Source: JAENWH01 sp038248745
GTDB taxonomy: Bacteria; Bacillota; Clostridia; Peptostreptococcales; Anaerovoracaceae
NCBI GenBank assembly: GCA_038248745.1
Contig: JBBRXC010000085.1
Coordinates: 1-7,213 of the forward strand
Direction: 5' to 3'
DNA length: 7,213 bases
Below are positions 1 through 6,473 of this stretch, in pieces (within the stretch, counting starts at the first letter, position 1; each line of letters starts with the position of its first letter). Both the position numbers and the translations under genes were made by a program. The notes beneath the pieces were generated by a model, which worked only from the letters and a program-made list of their open reading frames with translations, ran no database searches and was not told the origin of the DNA.

Positions 1-909
1 AGCAGCGCCATATTTGCGGCCGTTCAAAGGCAGCAACCAAATCAATTGATCATCCAGGGAAGCGTGAAGATGGAAGAAACTAATTTAAATTCAAAGTTGG
101 CAGGAACCATTGAGGAAGTTTTTGTTCAAGAAGGTGATTTGGTGAAGGCTGGAGATCCACTCATAAAGTTGACCAGCGAAACGGTGGAAGCAAAATTGCA
201 GCAGGCGTAAGGTGCTAAAGCGGCAGCGGAAGCGCTGGCAGGCAAGGCAGCTGCGGGAGCTAGAGATCAGGAAGTGGCACAGGCAAAAGCCGCATATGAT
301 TATGCGCAGAAGACGTATGACAGAATGAAAACTCTCGTAGAGCAGGAAGCGATTTCTACGGCGACCTTTGATCAGGTGGAAGCCCAATATACAGCAGCAA
401 AAGAAGTCTATGACATGGCGACTGAAGGAGCCAGAAGTGAAGATAAGGCGGCTGCAAACGCATTGGTCCAGCAGGCAGGAGGAGCTGTGGCAGAAGTAAA
501 CAGTTATTTGGATGATTCTGTTATTAAAGCACCTATGGATGGAGTGGTAACTGCCATAAATGTAAGTGCAGGAGAACTTATTTCTACAGGAATGCCTCTT
601 GCAGCGGTAACGGCAATGGATACATCATGGGTTGAAGTGAATGTGAAGGAGACAGACTTGTCTCAGGTTGAATTAGGACAGAAAGTGACGCTGAAAATAG
701 CGGCTTATCCAAACACGGTCTTTGAAGGAAAAGTGATAAGAGTTAGTGCAAAGCCAGATTTTGCAATAAAGAGGGCGACGAATGAAAACGGTGATTTTGA
801 TGTATTGTCGTATGGCGTTAAAATAAAGCTTGTCAATGTTGAAAAAAATCTCTATCCGAACATGACGGTACTGGTTGATTTTGGGAAAAGAGAAGGTCTG
901 GATAAATGA
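1..909 (+). pseudogene. HlyD-family membrane fusion (periplasmic adaptor) protein, 5' truncated by the window and interrupted by an in-frame stop
   Basis: One frame is open from base 1 to the TGA at 907-909 except for a TAA at 208-210. The translation is HlyD/YbhG-like on both sides of it. A first lipoyl half lies before the stop (about nt 52-165, ending VFVQEGDLVKAGDPLIKL). An alanine/glutamine-rich coiled-coil hairpin (about 180-490) contains the stop. A second lipoyl half follows (about 511-615, DDSVIKAPMDGVVTAI, then GELISTGMPL), and then a beta-barrel region to the end. The family bridges an inner-membrane transporter to the outside and is normally 300-400 residues with an N-terminal membrane anchor, which would lie upstream of the window. 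The context LQQA-stop-GAK suggests a CAA to TAA transition. Possible restarts (GTG 274, ATG 325) lack well-spaced ribosome sites, so I call a nonsense-disrupted gene. A sequencing error remains possible. The gene overlaps the next one at ATGA. Confidence 0.85.
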
Positions 910-2072
910 GAACTTTTATTACAGAAAGTATTATCACTTTTAATGAATTCAAGCGAAAGCATCCCAGACTTATCATGGCAATACTGGTTTTTGTAATAGT
1001 GCCAGTTGCATCAAGTGCCCTTTTAGGAGTTGAAATGAAAGCAGACGTTTCTGTTTCAATTCCCACCGTGGTGATGGACAACGATAATAGTGCCTTCAGT
1101 AAAGACTATATTCAATATATCGAAGAAAGTGACATTTTTCAGATAGAAAAGTACGCGGATAATTATCAGGAGATGGAAAAGGAAATTTTTGAAGGGAAAG
1201 CTTATGCTGGTGTTATTATCCCCGAGGATTTTTCGAAGGACCTACTGGCGGGAGTAGCGCCCAAGATTCTAACTATTTATGATGGATCCACGATGGCTGT
1301 CATCGTTTCTTCCAAAGCATCTATGATGGAAACTTTAATGACTGTCAAGGCGGGCTATATGGCTAAGATTTTTCAGGGGAAACAAAGTGTTGTGCCGGGA
1401 CAGATAATGAATCAGGTGATGCCCATATCGACAACTTTCCGAACACTCTACAATCCATCAAAAAGTTTTAGGAACTTCATACTTCCTGGCTTACTTGCGG
1501 CAATCGTTCAAGTTTCAATGGCGATAACAGGAGCGGAGCGCGGATATGAAAATCAGCATAAAAAAATGACCTTTATGAAACACATGAAAACTGTGCTAGT
1601 TTGGAGCGCTGTAGGCGCCATGTCAATTATTCTCTGCCTTTCTTTACAATGGATATTTTTTGGCATGCCATTAAGGGGGACAATCATGGGAGGGCTATTG
1701 CTGACGTTCCTGTTCTCAACGGCAATCACATTAATGGGATATGTGCTGGGTTCGTTTTTTGATGATCGGGCGTTCTGCACCCAAATTTCCTGTATCCTGG
1801 TTTTGCCGACGGCAATACTCGGAGGATACACCTGGCCGGTGCTAGCGATGCCTACTGTTGTTCAATATCTGGTAAAAGTGATTCCTTTTACTTATTATGG
1901 TGAGGCGGTGAGAAATCTTTGCCTGAAACCTATGGAATTCAGACACATACTGCCTGAGATTTTTTTTATGGTGGGTTTTGTAATTGTTGAATTGGTTGCG
2001 CTTGCCCTTGTGAAGCGCAGTAAAAATGCGGTGAGGGGAGATCATGAAATATGTCAAATGAAAGTAGCTTGA
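906..2072 (+). CDS. ABC-2 type transporter permease (first of a tandem pair)
   Basis: A 388-residue integral membrane protein of the ABC-2 permease family (YbhS/YbhR/YhhJ type). One N-terminal membrane helix (about 22-40) is followed by a large extracytoplasmic domain (about 45-185) that opens with MDNDNS (57-62) and ends near LYNP (181-184). About five helices follow (roughly 190-209, 230-252, 260-284, 290-310, 350-370), with FDD...C.Q (286-293) and GYTWP (307-311). Known relatives export drugs, lipids or other hydrophobic compounds using a separate ATPase and an HlyD adaptor. The substrate here is unknown. The ATG overlaps the HlyD stop as ATGA, and AGAAGG at 891-896 gives 9-base spacing, so translation is probably coupled. 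No nucleotide-binding domain is present in the protein. Confidence 0.9.
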   Translation: MRTFITESIITFNEFKRKHPRLIMAILVFVIVPVASSALLGVEMKADVSVSIPTVVMDNDNSAFSKDYIQYIEESDIFQIEKYADNYQEMEKEIFEGKAYAGVIIPEDFSKDLLAGVAPKILTIYDGSTMAVIVSSKASMMETLMTVKAGYMAKIFQGKQSVVPGQIMNQVMPISTTFRTLYNPSKSFRNFILPGLLAAIVQVSMAITGAERGYENQHKKMTFMKHMKTVLVWSAVGAMSIILCLSLQWIFFGMPLRGTIMGGLLLTFLFSTAITLMGYVLGSFFDDRAFCTQISCILVLPTAILGGYTWPVLAMPTVVQYLVKVIPFTYYGEAVRNLCLKPMEFRHILPEIFFMVGFVIVELVALALVKRSKNAVRGDHEICQMKVA

Positions 2073-3214
2073 AAGAAAAATTGTTAAAAGTCAGACCTCA
2101 TCTTATTCTTGTATTTATACCACTCTTATTTACAATTATATTTGGATGGGTGATGAGCCCTGTGTACGTCCAAAATATTCCGCTTGCTGTATTTGACATG
2201 GATAATTCCACAGAATCAAGGGAAATCGTTAGCAGTTTTTATGATTGTCCTACGTTTAATATAAACGAAAACTTGCAGTCGGTAAATCTGATTGAAGAAG
2301 CTATGCTTCGCGGGGACGTGAAGGGGGCATTAATTATTCCAAAAGATTTCGGAAAGGAACTCAAATCAAAAACAGGAGCAGAAGTGCTTCTATTGGCAGA
2401 TGGAACGAATTTTCTGGTAGGAAACAATATACAGCTTTATGGAAATACCATTTTATCTATGGCCAATGCCAGCGTTCAAATGAAAATGCTTGAAGCGGGG
2501 GGAATGGTTCCTTACGTGGCGGAGGAGAGCGTCTATACGCTTAATCTTATAGATCGAGTTTTGTACAACCCAGAGTTGGGTTATTTCTACTATTTATTTG
2601 CAGCACTTCTGGGGCTTTTTGTTCAACAGACCATATTGGCTGTTACCCCTACGATTTTGATCGAAGAAAAACACAGATTGCAAGCGCAGAATAACATTTT
2701 TGATAGGGGAGAGCATAAAATACATGTATTAGCTATTGCCCAAAAAATAGGTTTGTATGCCATGCTAAACACCATAAGCACTATCGGATGCTTTGTGATA
2801 GCGGGGAAGTACTTCGCCTATCCATTGAAAGGGAATCTATTGTATTTACTACTTATTCATGTTGTATTTTTACTTTGTTGCCTAGGCGTTTCCCTTGTAC
2901 TGGCGGCAATATTTGATGATAGTACCCATTGCATCCAATTTGTCATGTTTTTAGCCATTCCAACAGTGCTTAGCAGTGGATATGGCTGGCCAGAATATAT
3001 GATGGCGCCAGGATTTGCTACACTAATGAAAGCAGTCTGGCCTTTGTACTATTATATAAATCCATTAAAAGATCTTATGCTGAAAGGTGCAGGATGGGAT
3101 GTAATTGGTCATTATATAATGGGAGGACTTTTATTTGCAGCAGTTTGGATACCTATTGGGCTGGCTTTATATAGTCGCAAAATAAAGATACTGAAAAAGA
3201 GTAATTTTATTTAG
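2051..3214 (+). CDS. ABC-2 type transporter permease (second of a tandem pair)
   Basis: A 387-residue protein with the same architecture as its upstream neighbour. It has an N-terminal helix (about 17-34), an extracytoplasmic domain starting at DMDNS (49-53) and ending at LYNP (171-174), then about five helices (roughly 178-200, 232-252, 263-287, 294-312, 355-374). The shared landmarks FDD...C.Q (288-295) and GYGWP (310-314) mark it as a paralog. The two probably form a heterodimeric permease, as in E. coli YbhS/YbhR (inference from family knowledge). It starts 22 bases inside the preceding gene. AGGGGAG at 2034-2040 lies 10 bases before ATG 2051. The ATG at 2044 is too close to that site and opens only a five-codon frame. 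No clear intrinsic terminator follows the stop. Confidence 0.9.
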   Translation: MSNESSLKEKLLKVRPHLILVFIPLLFTIIFGWVMSPVYVQNIPLAVFDMDNSTESREIVSSFYDCPTFNINENLQSVNLIEEAMLRGDVKGALIIPKDFGKELKSKTGAEVLLLADGTNFLVGNNIQLYGNTILSMANASVQMKMLEAGGMVPYVAEESVYTLNLIDRVLYNPELGYFYYLFAALLGLFVQQTILAVTPTILIEEKHRLQAQNNIFDRGEHKIHVLAIAQKIGLYAMLNTISTIGCFVIAGKYFAYPLKGNLLYLLLIHVVFLLCCLGVSLVLAAIFDDSTHCIQFVMFLAIPTVLSSGYGWPEYMMAPGFATLMKAVWPLYYYINPLKDLMLKGAGWDVIGHYIMGGLLFAAVWIPIGLALYSRKIKILKKSNFI

Positions 3215-3249
3215 TCTGATAAATCAAAACAGTTTTGCGTTAAAGGGGA

Positions 3250-3278
3250 TTGCAAGTCTAGACAGGAGCGAGTATATT
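3250..3278 (+). promoter_or_regulatory. Possible sigma-A promoter for the 65-residue membrane protein
   Basis: TTGCAA (3250-3255) and TATATT (3273-3278) are separated by exactly 17 bases. The -10 matches consensus at five of six positions and the -35 at four of six. It would give a leader of about 50 bases before ATG 3334. Read-through from the permease operon is an alternative, since no terminator is evident at 3215-3249. Confidence 0.35.
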
Positions 3279-3333
3279 AAGCTTATGTGAAATAATATTA
3301 ATGTAAAATTTGAATCATTGAAGGAGATGCTAG

Positions 3334-3531
3334 ATGGAGTTGTTCACTATTTTATTGGTTAGCTCAATTGGGCTTGGCTACTTTATATATGGCAAAAAAA
3401 CAACGGATTTCCATTTTCTAATATCTGGAATTGCCTTAATGATTTATCCATATTTTTTTGCCGGGCCGCTTTTGATTATAATAGGTATTATTTTGCTCGC
3501 AGAGCCGTTTGTGATAAAAAGGTATTTCTAA
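3334..3531 (+). CDS. Small hydrophobic membrane protein, 65 residues
   Basis: The protein is almost entirely hydrophobic. A first helix spans about residues 3-19, a short polar stretch GKKTTDFH lies at 20-27, and a long apolar stretch (28-61) with a central P-Y-F-F-A-G-P turn (39-45) suggests two more short helices or a hairpin. It ends in the basic tail KRYF. The pattern GYFIYGKK followed by YPYFF resembles a widespread family of about 60-residue membrane proteins of unknown role, some annotated loosely as amino acid transport protein. I make no functional claim. The start is supported by AAGGAG at 3321-3326, seven bases before the ATG. The gene sits between the export operon and a bidirectional terminator, so it is either the operon's last gene or a single unit. 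Confidence 0.75.
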   Translation: MELFTILLVSSIGLGYFIYGKKTTDFHFLISGIALMIYPYFFAGPLLIIIGIILLAEPFVIKRYF

Positions 3532-3577
3532 AACATATCACAATTGGCCATCTGGTCAAAATAGATAAAAAACAAAA

Positions 3578-3607
3578 AAATCCACAAACATTGAAGTTTG
3601 TGGATTT
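3578..3607. terminator. Bidirectional intrinsic terminator
   Basis: A perfect 12-base-pair stem (3578-3589 with 3596-3607, arm AAATCCACAAAC) encloses a six-base loop. On the plus strand it is followed by a T-rich tail (3608-3630, ending in eight T). On the minus strand the left-hand A-rich stretch (3561-3577) gives a T-rich tail. It therefore can end both the 65-residue gene and the convergent CDGSH gene. Confidence 0.87.
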
Positions 3608-3668
3608 CGTTCGTTTTATTTATTTTTTTTACCACCACAGTTGAAATGTAAATAAAATTATTTAGGGA

Positions 3669-3935
3669 TTAAAGCAATTCGCCCATGATGTAACTAATAT
3701 CACCTTCATGTGAGCCATCACAAAATGGAGGTTTTTTTGTTTTCTTGCATGAACATAGAAAAGCTCTCCTGTCTTTTTCAACAGTGAATTCCAAAGGAGT
3801 AAACTCGGTTCCATGATGTGAGCCATCACAAAATGGTTCATCTGCAGTTTTTCCGCAAGTACACCAATGATATTTTTCACCCTTTTTCAAAGCTACTTCT
3901 ATTGGCATAGGGTGTTTTTTTTCTGATTCTTTCAT
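3669..3935 (-). CDS. Tandem CDGSH iron-sulfur domain protein, 88 residues
   Basis: Two complete CDGSH motifs are visible. The first has C25, C27, C36 and H40 (CTCGKTADEPFCDGSH). The second has C61, C63, C72 and H76 (CSCKKTKKPPFCDGSH). In this family three Cys and one His bind a redox-active, pH-sensitive 2Fe-2S cluster, so this protein should hold two. The tandem, soluble form without a membrane anchor resembles the CISD3/MiNT class and its bacterial relatives. A role in electron transfer or in iron-sulfur or redox handling is inferred from the family. The frame can be extended to 3983, but ATG 3935 has AAAGGAG 8 bases upstream, while the extension covers the leader. It is convergent with the 65-residue gene across a shared terminator and divergent from the HD-GYP gene. 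Confidence 0.93.
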   Translation of the reverse strand: MKESEKKHPMPIEVALKKGEKYHWCTCGKTADEPFCDGSHHGTEFTPLEFTVEKDRRAFLCSCKKTKKPPFCDGSHEGDISYIMGELL

Positions 3936-3949
3936 AATTAGCGCTCCTT

Positions 3950-3965
3950 TATAATAGTTGTTATA
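3950..3965. promoter_or_regulatory. Imperfect inverted repeat in the CDGSH gene leader
   Basis: TATAATA-GT-TGTTATA is a 7-2-7 inverted repeat with one mismatch. It lies just upstream of the CDGSH ribosome site and downstream of its promoter. The position and AT-rich arms would suit a repressor operator. It is loosely like Fur/PerR boxes, but those have a one-base centre. It could equally be chance in AT-rich DNA. Confidence 0.22.
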
Positions 3966-4000
3966 CAAATAAATAGTAGCCATTTCTTTCCGATAAAATA

Positions 4001-4028
4001 ATTATATCTTGTATTCTCGCTATGTCAA
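4001..4028 (-). promoter_or_regulatory. Strong sigma-A promoter of the CDGSH gene
   Basis: On the minus strand a perfect TTGACA (4023-4028) and a perfect TATAAT (4001-4006) are separated by 16 bases. Transcription would begin near 3994, giving a leader of about 60 bases. It is the strongest match to the housekeeping consensus in the window, implying a well-expressed gene unless repressed. Confidence 0.8.
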
Positions 4029-4145
4029 TTTTTTTTTCGCTTGGAACACGTCAAGTGGGATACATAGTGTAAAGTTAGAATGGGAAAAATACTTCTAATT
4101 CCGCTAGGGATTATTTTAGTCAAGCACTTTTATAACATCTTAAAC

Positions 4146-4172
4146 TAAATGTTTTTGATAAATAGCCGATAT
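4146..4172 (+). promoter_or_regulatory. Sigma-28 (SigD/FliA-type) promoter of the HD-GYP gene
   Basis: TAAA (4146-4149), 15 bases, then GCCGATAT (4165-4172) matches the Bacillus subtilis SigD consensus TAAA-N15-GCCGATAT at every fixed position. The predicted start is near 4179, leaving a leader of about 31 bases that contains AGGAGG (4197-4202). I found no convincing sigma-A promoter for this gene. Sigma-28 drives late flagellar, chemotaxis and autolysin genes, so the downstream gene is probably in the motility regulon. Confidence 0.8.
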
Positions 4173-4210
4173 AACAATCAGAAGCAATATTGAACTAGGA
4201 GGTTAAAGAT

Positions 4211-5278
4211 ATGAGATACGTTCCAACACATTGTTTAAGAGAAGGTATGGTTTTGGGGCATAACCTATATAATAACATTGGAGAACTTATGCTTTCATCC
4301 GGGATGACGTTAAGCAGTGATTATCTAAAATCAATTCAAAGACTTAAGTACAATGGTATATATATTGATGATGATATATCGAAGGATATCCCAATATTAA
4401 ACCTAATAAATGATAAAGTTAAGGCCCAGACGGTAAAGGGAATCAGAGATATTTTTATCCATTCCGAAAAAAGCAAGACAAATATGAAGAAGGCGATGCA
4501 GAACGCGAAAGAGCAAGTTGAAACAATTGTGGATCAAATATTTTCTCATAAAAATATTATGGTTAATATTATAGATATGAAAGTGTTTGATGATTATACC
4601 TATTATCATTCAGTTAATGTTGCCGTCCTATCAATAGTTATTGGCGCTGCTTTAGAAATTGACAGAGAAGAACTTTGCGATTTGGGGTTCGCTGCACTGC
4701 TCCATGATATCGGAAAGGTATTTGTTGATAAGAATGTTTTAAATAAACCAGGAAAACTTGACAATGATGAATTTGAAGAAATAAAGAAGCACCCCTTGTT
4801 AGGTGCGGAGCATATTAAGAATGGATATTCCGTCTCAAGCAGGTCTTATATGGGCATATTGGACCATCATGAAAAATTTGAGGGTGGTGGATATCCAAAC
4901 AACATGGGGGGTGAAAGGATATCCCTTTATGGTAGAATTATTGCGGTAGCAGACGTTTATGATGCTTTAACCTCTGACAGAACCTATCGAAAAGCCTTGC
5001 TTCCATCAGAAGCGATGGAATATGTTATGGCTTCAACCATGACATTGTTTGACCCGAAAATAGTTGAGATTTTTGCCCGAAAAGTTGCGCCTTACCCAAT
5101 AGGGACATGCGTTAAACTTAGCAATGGATTAATGTGCATTATTATAGATAATTATGAAGATCTTTGCATGAGACCTAAAGTAAGGATATATAAGGATAAA
5201 GACAAAGATGTGAATCCTTATGAAATTGATTTAGCGGATTATAATAATTTGAATATAACAGTTGTTGAAGTGCTGTAA
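4211..5278 (+). CDS. HD-GYP domain protein, probable cyclic-di-GMP phosphodiesterase
   Basis: A 355-residue cytoplasmic protein. Residues 1-60 form a small N-terminal domain (RYVPTHCLREGMVLG then LSSGMTLS), common in clostridial HD-GYP proteins. Residues 60-125 are mostly helical, and the HD-GYP domain covers about 125-292. Metal and catalytic residues seen are H133 (YHSVNVA), H165-D166 with K169 (LLHDIGK), H194 (HPLLGAEHI), H219-H220-E221 (HHEKFEGGGYP, with GYP at 227-229) and D248 (ADVYDALTSDRTYRKA). The tail (about 293-355) is a small beta-rich domain. The family hydrolyses cyclic-di-GMP to pGpG or GMP and so favours motility over sessile life. There is no receiver, PAS or membrane segment, so the input signal is unclear. 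Canonical HHExxDGxGYP has D where this protein has E224. The start is fixed by AGGAGG at 4197-4202, eight bases upstream. A sigma-28 promoter precedes it. Confidence 0.94.
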   Translation: MRYVPTHCLREGMVLGHNLYNNIGELMLSSGMTLSSDYLKSIQRLKYNGIYIDDDISKDIPILNLINDKVKAQTVKGIRDIFIHSEKSKTNMKKAMQNAKEQVETIVDQIFSHKNIMVNIIDMKVFDDYTYYHSVNVAVLSIVIGAALEIDREELCDLGFAALLHDIGKVFVDKNVLNKPGKLDNDEFEEIKKHPLLGAEHIKNGYSVSSRSYMGILDHHEKFEGGGYPNNMGGERISLYGRIIAVADVYDALTSDRTYRKALLPSEAMEYVMASTMTLFDPKIVEIFARKVAPYPIGTCVKLSNGLMCIIIDNYEDLCMRPKVRIYKDKDKDVNPYEIDLADYNNLNITVVEVL

Positions 5279-5335
5279 TTTGAGATTCATGCTTTTGATT
5301 CGGATTATATGAAGAAAAAATATCGGATGAGATAG

Positions 5336-5739
5336 TTAAATGATGGAATCACCGTTGAAACTATGCTTGCAGCACGGTTCTCAATTGCCTTGGTTCTAAT
5401 CTGGGCATATATTTTCAAAAGAAAGCTTGCATTTAATCTAAACAAAGATGAATATAGTTTTGTTGCTCTGCTGAGTATTGTTTACCTTATTGGTATTTTA
5501 TTCGCTCTTTTGGGTGGCGTACTTTAGGCACTTTATGCGACGGGGCTTGGGACAAATATACTTAAAATATAGATCCAACTTTAATTATTGGCTCAAACAA
5601 TGCAGCTATTATTAATACGCTTGAACCACTTGTGGCTTACTTTGCTGGAATGATTTTAATGCGGGATAGACTTGGAATCGCTGCCATCCTTGGGGGTATC
5701 ATAATAATAGTTGCCATCATATTAATGGATATTTTATGA
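5336..5739 (+). pseudogene. Decayed EamA/DMT-family transporter fragment (one repeat)
   Basis: Two adjacent frames together encode most of one EamA repeat. The first part (about 5336-5527) reads ETMLAARFSIALVLIWAYIF and continues through an apolar helix to LGGVL, then TAG at 5525-5527. In-frame sequence goes on as ALYATGL. After a frame change near 5560-5570 it resumes as DPTLIIGSNNAA, NTLEPLVAYFAGMILMRDRL and a final hydrophobic helix, ending at TGA 5737-5739. The motifs R-F near the second helix, ALYxxGL and LEP...G...RLG...GG are typical of drug/metabolite exporters of about 290 residues with two repeats. Only about 130 codons remain. The first helix, the second repeat, a start codon and a ribosome site are absent. 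I infer a dead remnant rather than a coding gene. Confidence 0.75.
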
Positions 5740-5794
5740 TTAAAAAAAAGTCGTAAATTGACTTTTATTGGTACACAAACATACGCTTATATTA

Positions 5795-5821
5795 TTGACA
5801 ATAAAGTTTAATAATTATACT
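5795..5821 (+). promoter_or_regulatory. Probable sigma-A promoter of the fasciclin gene
   Basis: A perfect TTGACA (5795-5800) is followed after 15 bases by TATACT (5816-5821, five of six matches). TACTAT at 5818-5823 would give the ideal 17-base spacing but a weaker -10. Transcription would begin around 5828-5832, giving a leader of about 85 bases before ATG 5914. Confidence 0.45.
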
Positions 5822-5913
5822 ATGACAACAAAGGCATTCAGCAAACGGAGTCTCCTGTATTTATGAAATTGCCTTGTAAAAATATTAACTATTTAATTAA
5901 AGGAGGACTAGAA

Positions 5914-6324
5914 ATGAAAAAAAATATTGTGGAAATTGCTATTGAAAATGGAAATTTCAATACACTTGTTGCTGCACTGAAAAAGGCCGATCTTGTGGAC
6001 ACTTTATTGGGAGAAGGACCGTTCACGGTATTTGCGCCAACTGATGAGGCTTTCAAAAAACTGCTGACTGAAATGGAAATCAACGCAGAAGATTTATTAG
6101 GAAATCCTCAGTTATCTGAAATTTTGTTATACCATGTTTTAAGCGGTAAGGTAATGTCTTCAGATCTAAATGATGGTATGGAAGCAAAGACAGTTAATGG
6201 TAAAGCTATTAAAGTTTCATTAAAGGATGGTGCCTTTATCAATAAATCTAAGATCGTTACAGCTGACATCGATGCTGCTAATGGTGTTATCCATGTTATT
6301 GATACAGTTTTGATGCCAGAATAA
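5914..6324 (+). CDS. Single-domain fasciclin (FAS1) protein without signal peptide
   Basis: A 136-residue protein that is one FAS1 domain. Hallmarks are an N-terminal helix pair (NIVEIAIENGNFNTLVAAL, 4-22), the H1 block FTVFAPTDEAF (37-47), the conserved YHVL (73-76), a central VNGKAIKV strand (94-101), and the H2 block NGVIHVIDTVLMP (123-135). FAS1 domains usually mediate adhesion or protein binding outside cells and are about 130-140 residues, so the domain is complete. No signal peptide, lipobox, anchor or sorting motif is present, so as read it is cytoplasmic or leaves by a non-classical route. The frame opens at 5863, but ATG 5914 has AAAGGAGG ending at 5906, seven bases upstream, so I use it. 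It appears monocistronic, with its own promoter and no obvious terminator. Confidence 0.92.
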   Translation: MKKNIVEIAIENGNFNTLVAALKKADLVDTLLGEGPFTVFAPTDEAFKKLLTEMEINAEDLLGNPQLSEILLYHVLSGKVMSSDLNDGMEAKTVNGKAIKVSLKDGAFINKSKIVTADIDAANGVIHVIDTVLMPE

Positions 6325-6473
6325 CTTCGTAAGCGAGAATTTATGCCCTACCTGCTAATGTTGTTAACCGTAAGCGTCTAATAGCGCAAACCTAGAATAC
6401 AATATTAAAATTTTAGAGAATGTACCTGTTGAAGTCGTAACACTAAAGTTGCTACAGAAGGAGGTGCATTTTT

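Noticed and set aside
274..909. Treating the post-stop part of the HlyD frame as an independent shortened gene starting at GTG 274
   Set aside because: The start falls inside the coiled coil, the purine stretch before it is one base away, and the first lipoyl half and anchor would be missing. A disrupted gene is the simpler reading.
3225..3237. CAAAAC-A-GTTTTG palindrome after the second permease
   Set aside because: A one-base centre cannot form a stable RNA hairpin loop, only about 5 A-T-rich pairs would form, and no T tail follows, so it is not a terminator.
4073..4100. Inverted repeat AGTTAGAA ... TTCTAATT upstream of the HD-GYP gene
   Set aside because: The stem is weak and AT-rich with a 12-base loop and a G-T pair, and it lies upstream of the predicted transcription start. 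No known operator or riboswitch fits.
5746..5766. Hairpin AAAAGTC / GACTTTT after the EamA relic
   Set aside because: The stem is 7 bp and mostly A-T, with no T run beyond the stem, so it is too weak to call a terminator.
6328..6376. Two copies of CGTAAGCG in the spacer after the fasciclin gene
   Set aside because: Two 8-base copies 41 bases apart are not enough to indicate a repeat family, array or attachment site.
6430..6466. TGAAGTCGTAACA followed by GAAGG and GTGC, resembling the 3' end of 16S rRNA
   Set aside because: Only 13 contiguous bases match before the alignment needs gaps, the conserved CACCTCC tail is absent, and flanking bases show no rRNA similarity. Chance plus a normal ribosome site explains it better.
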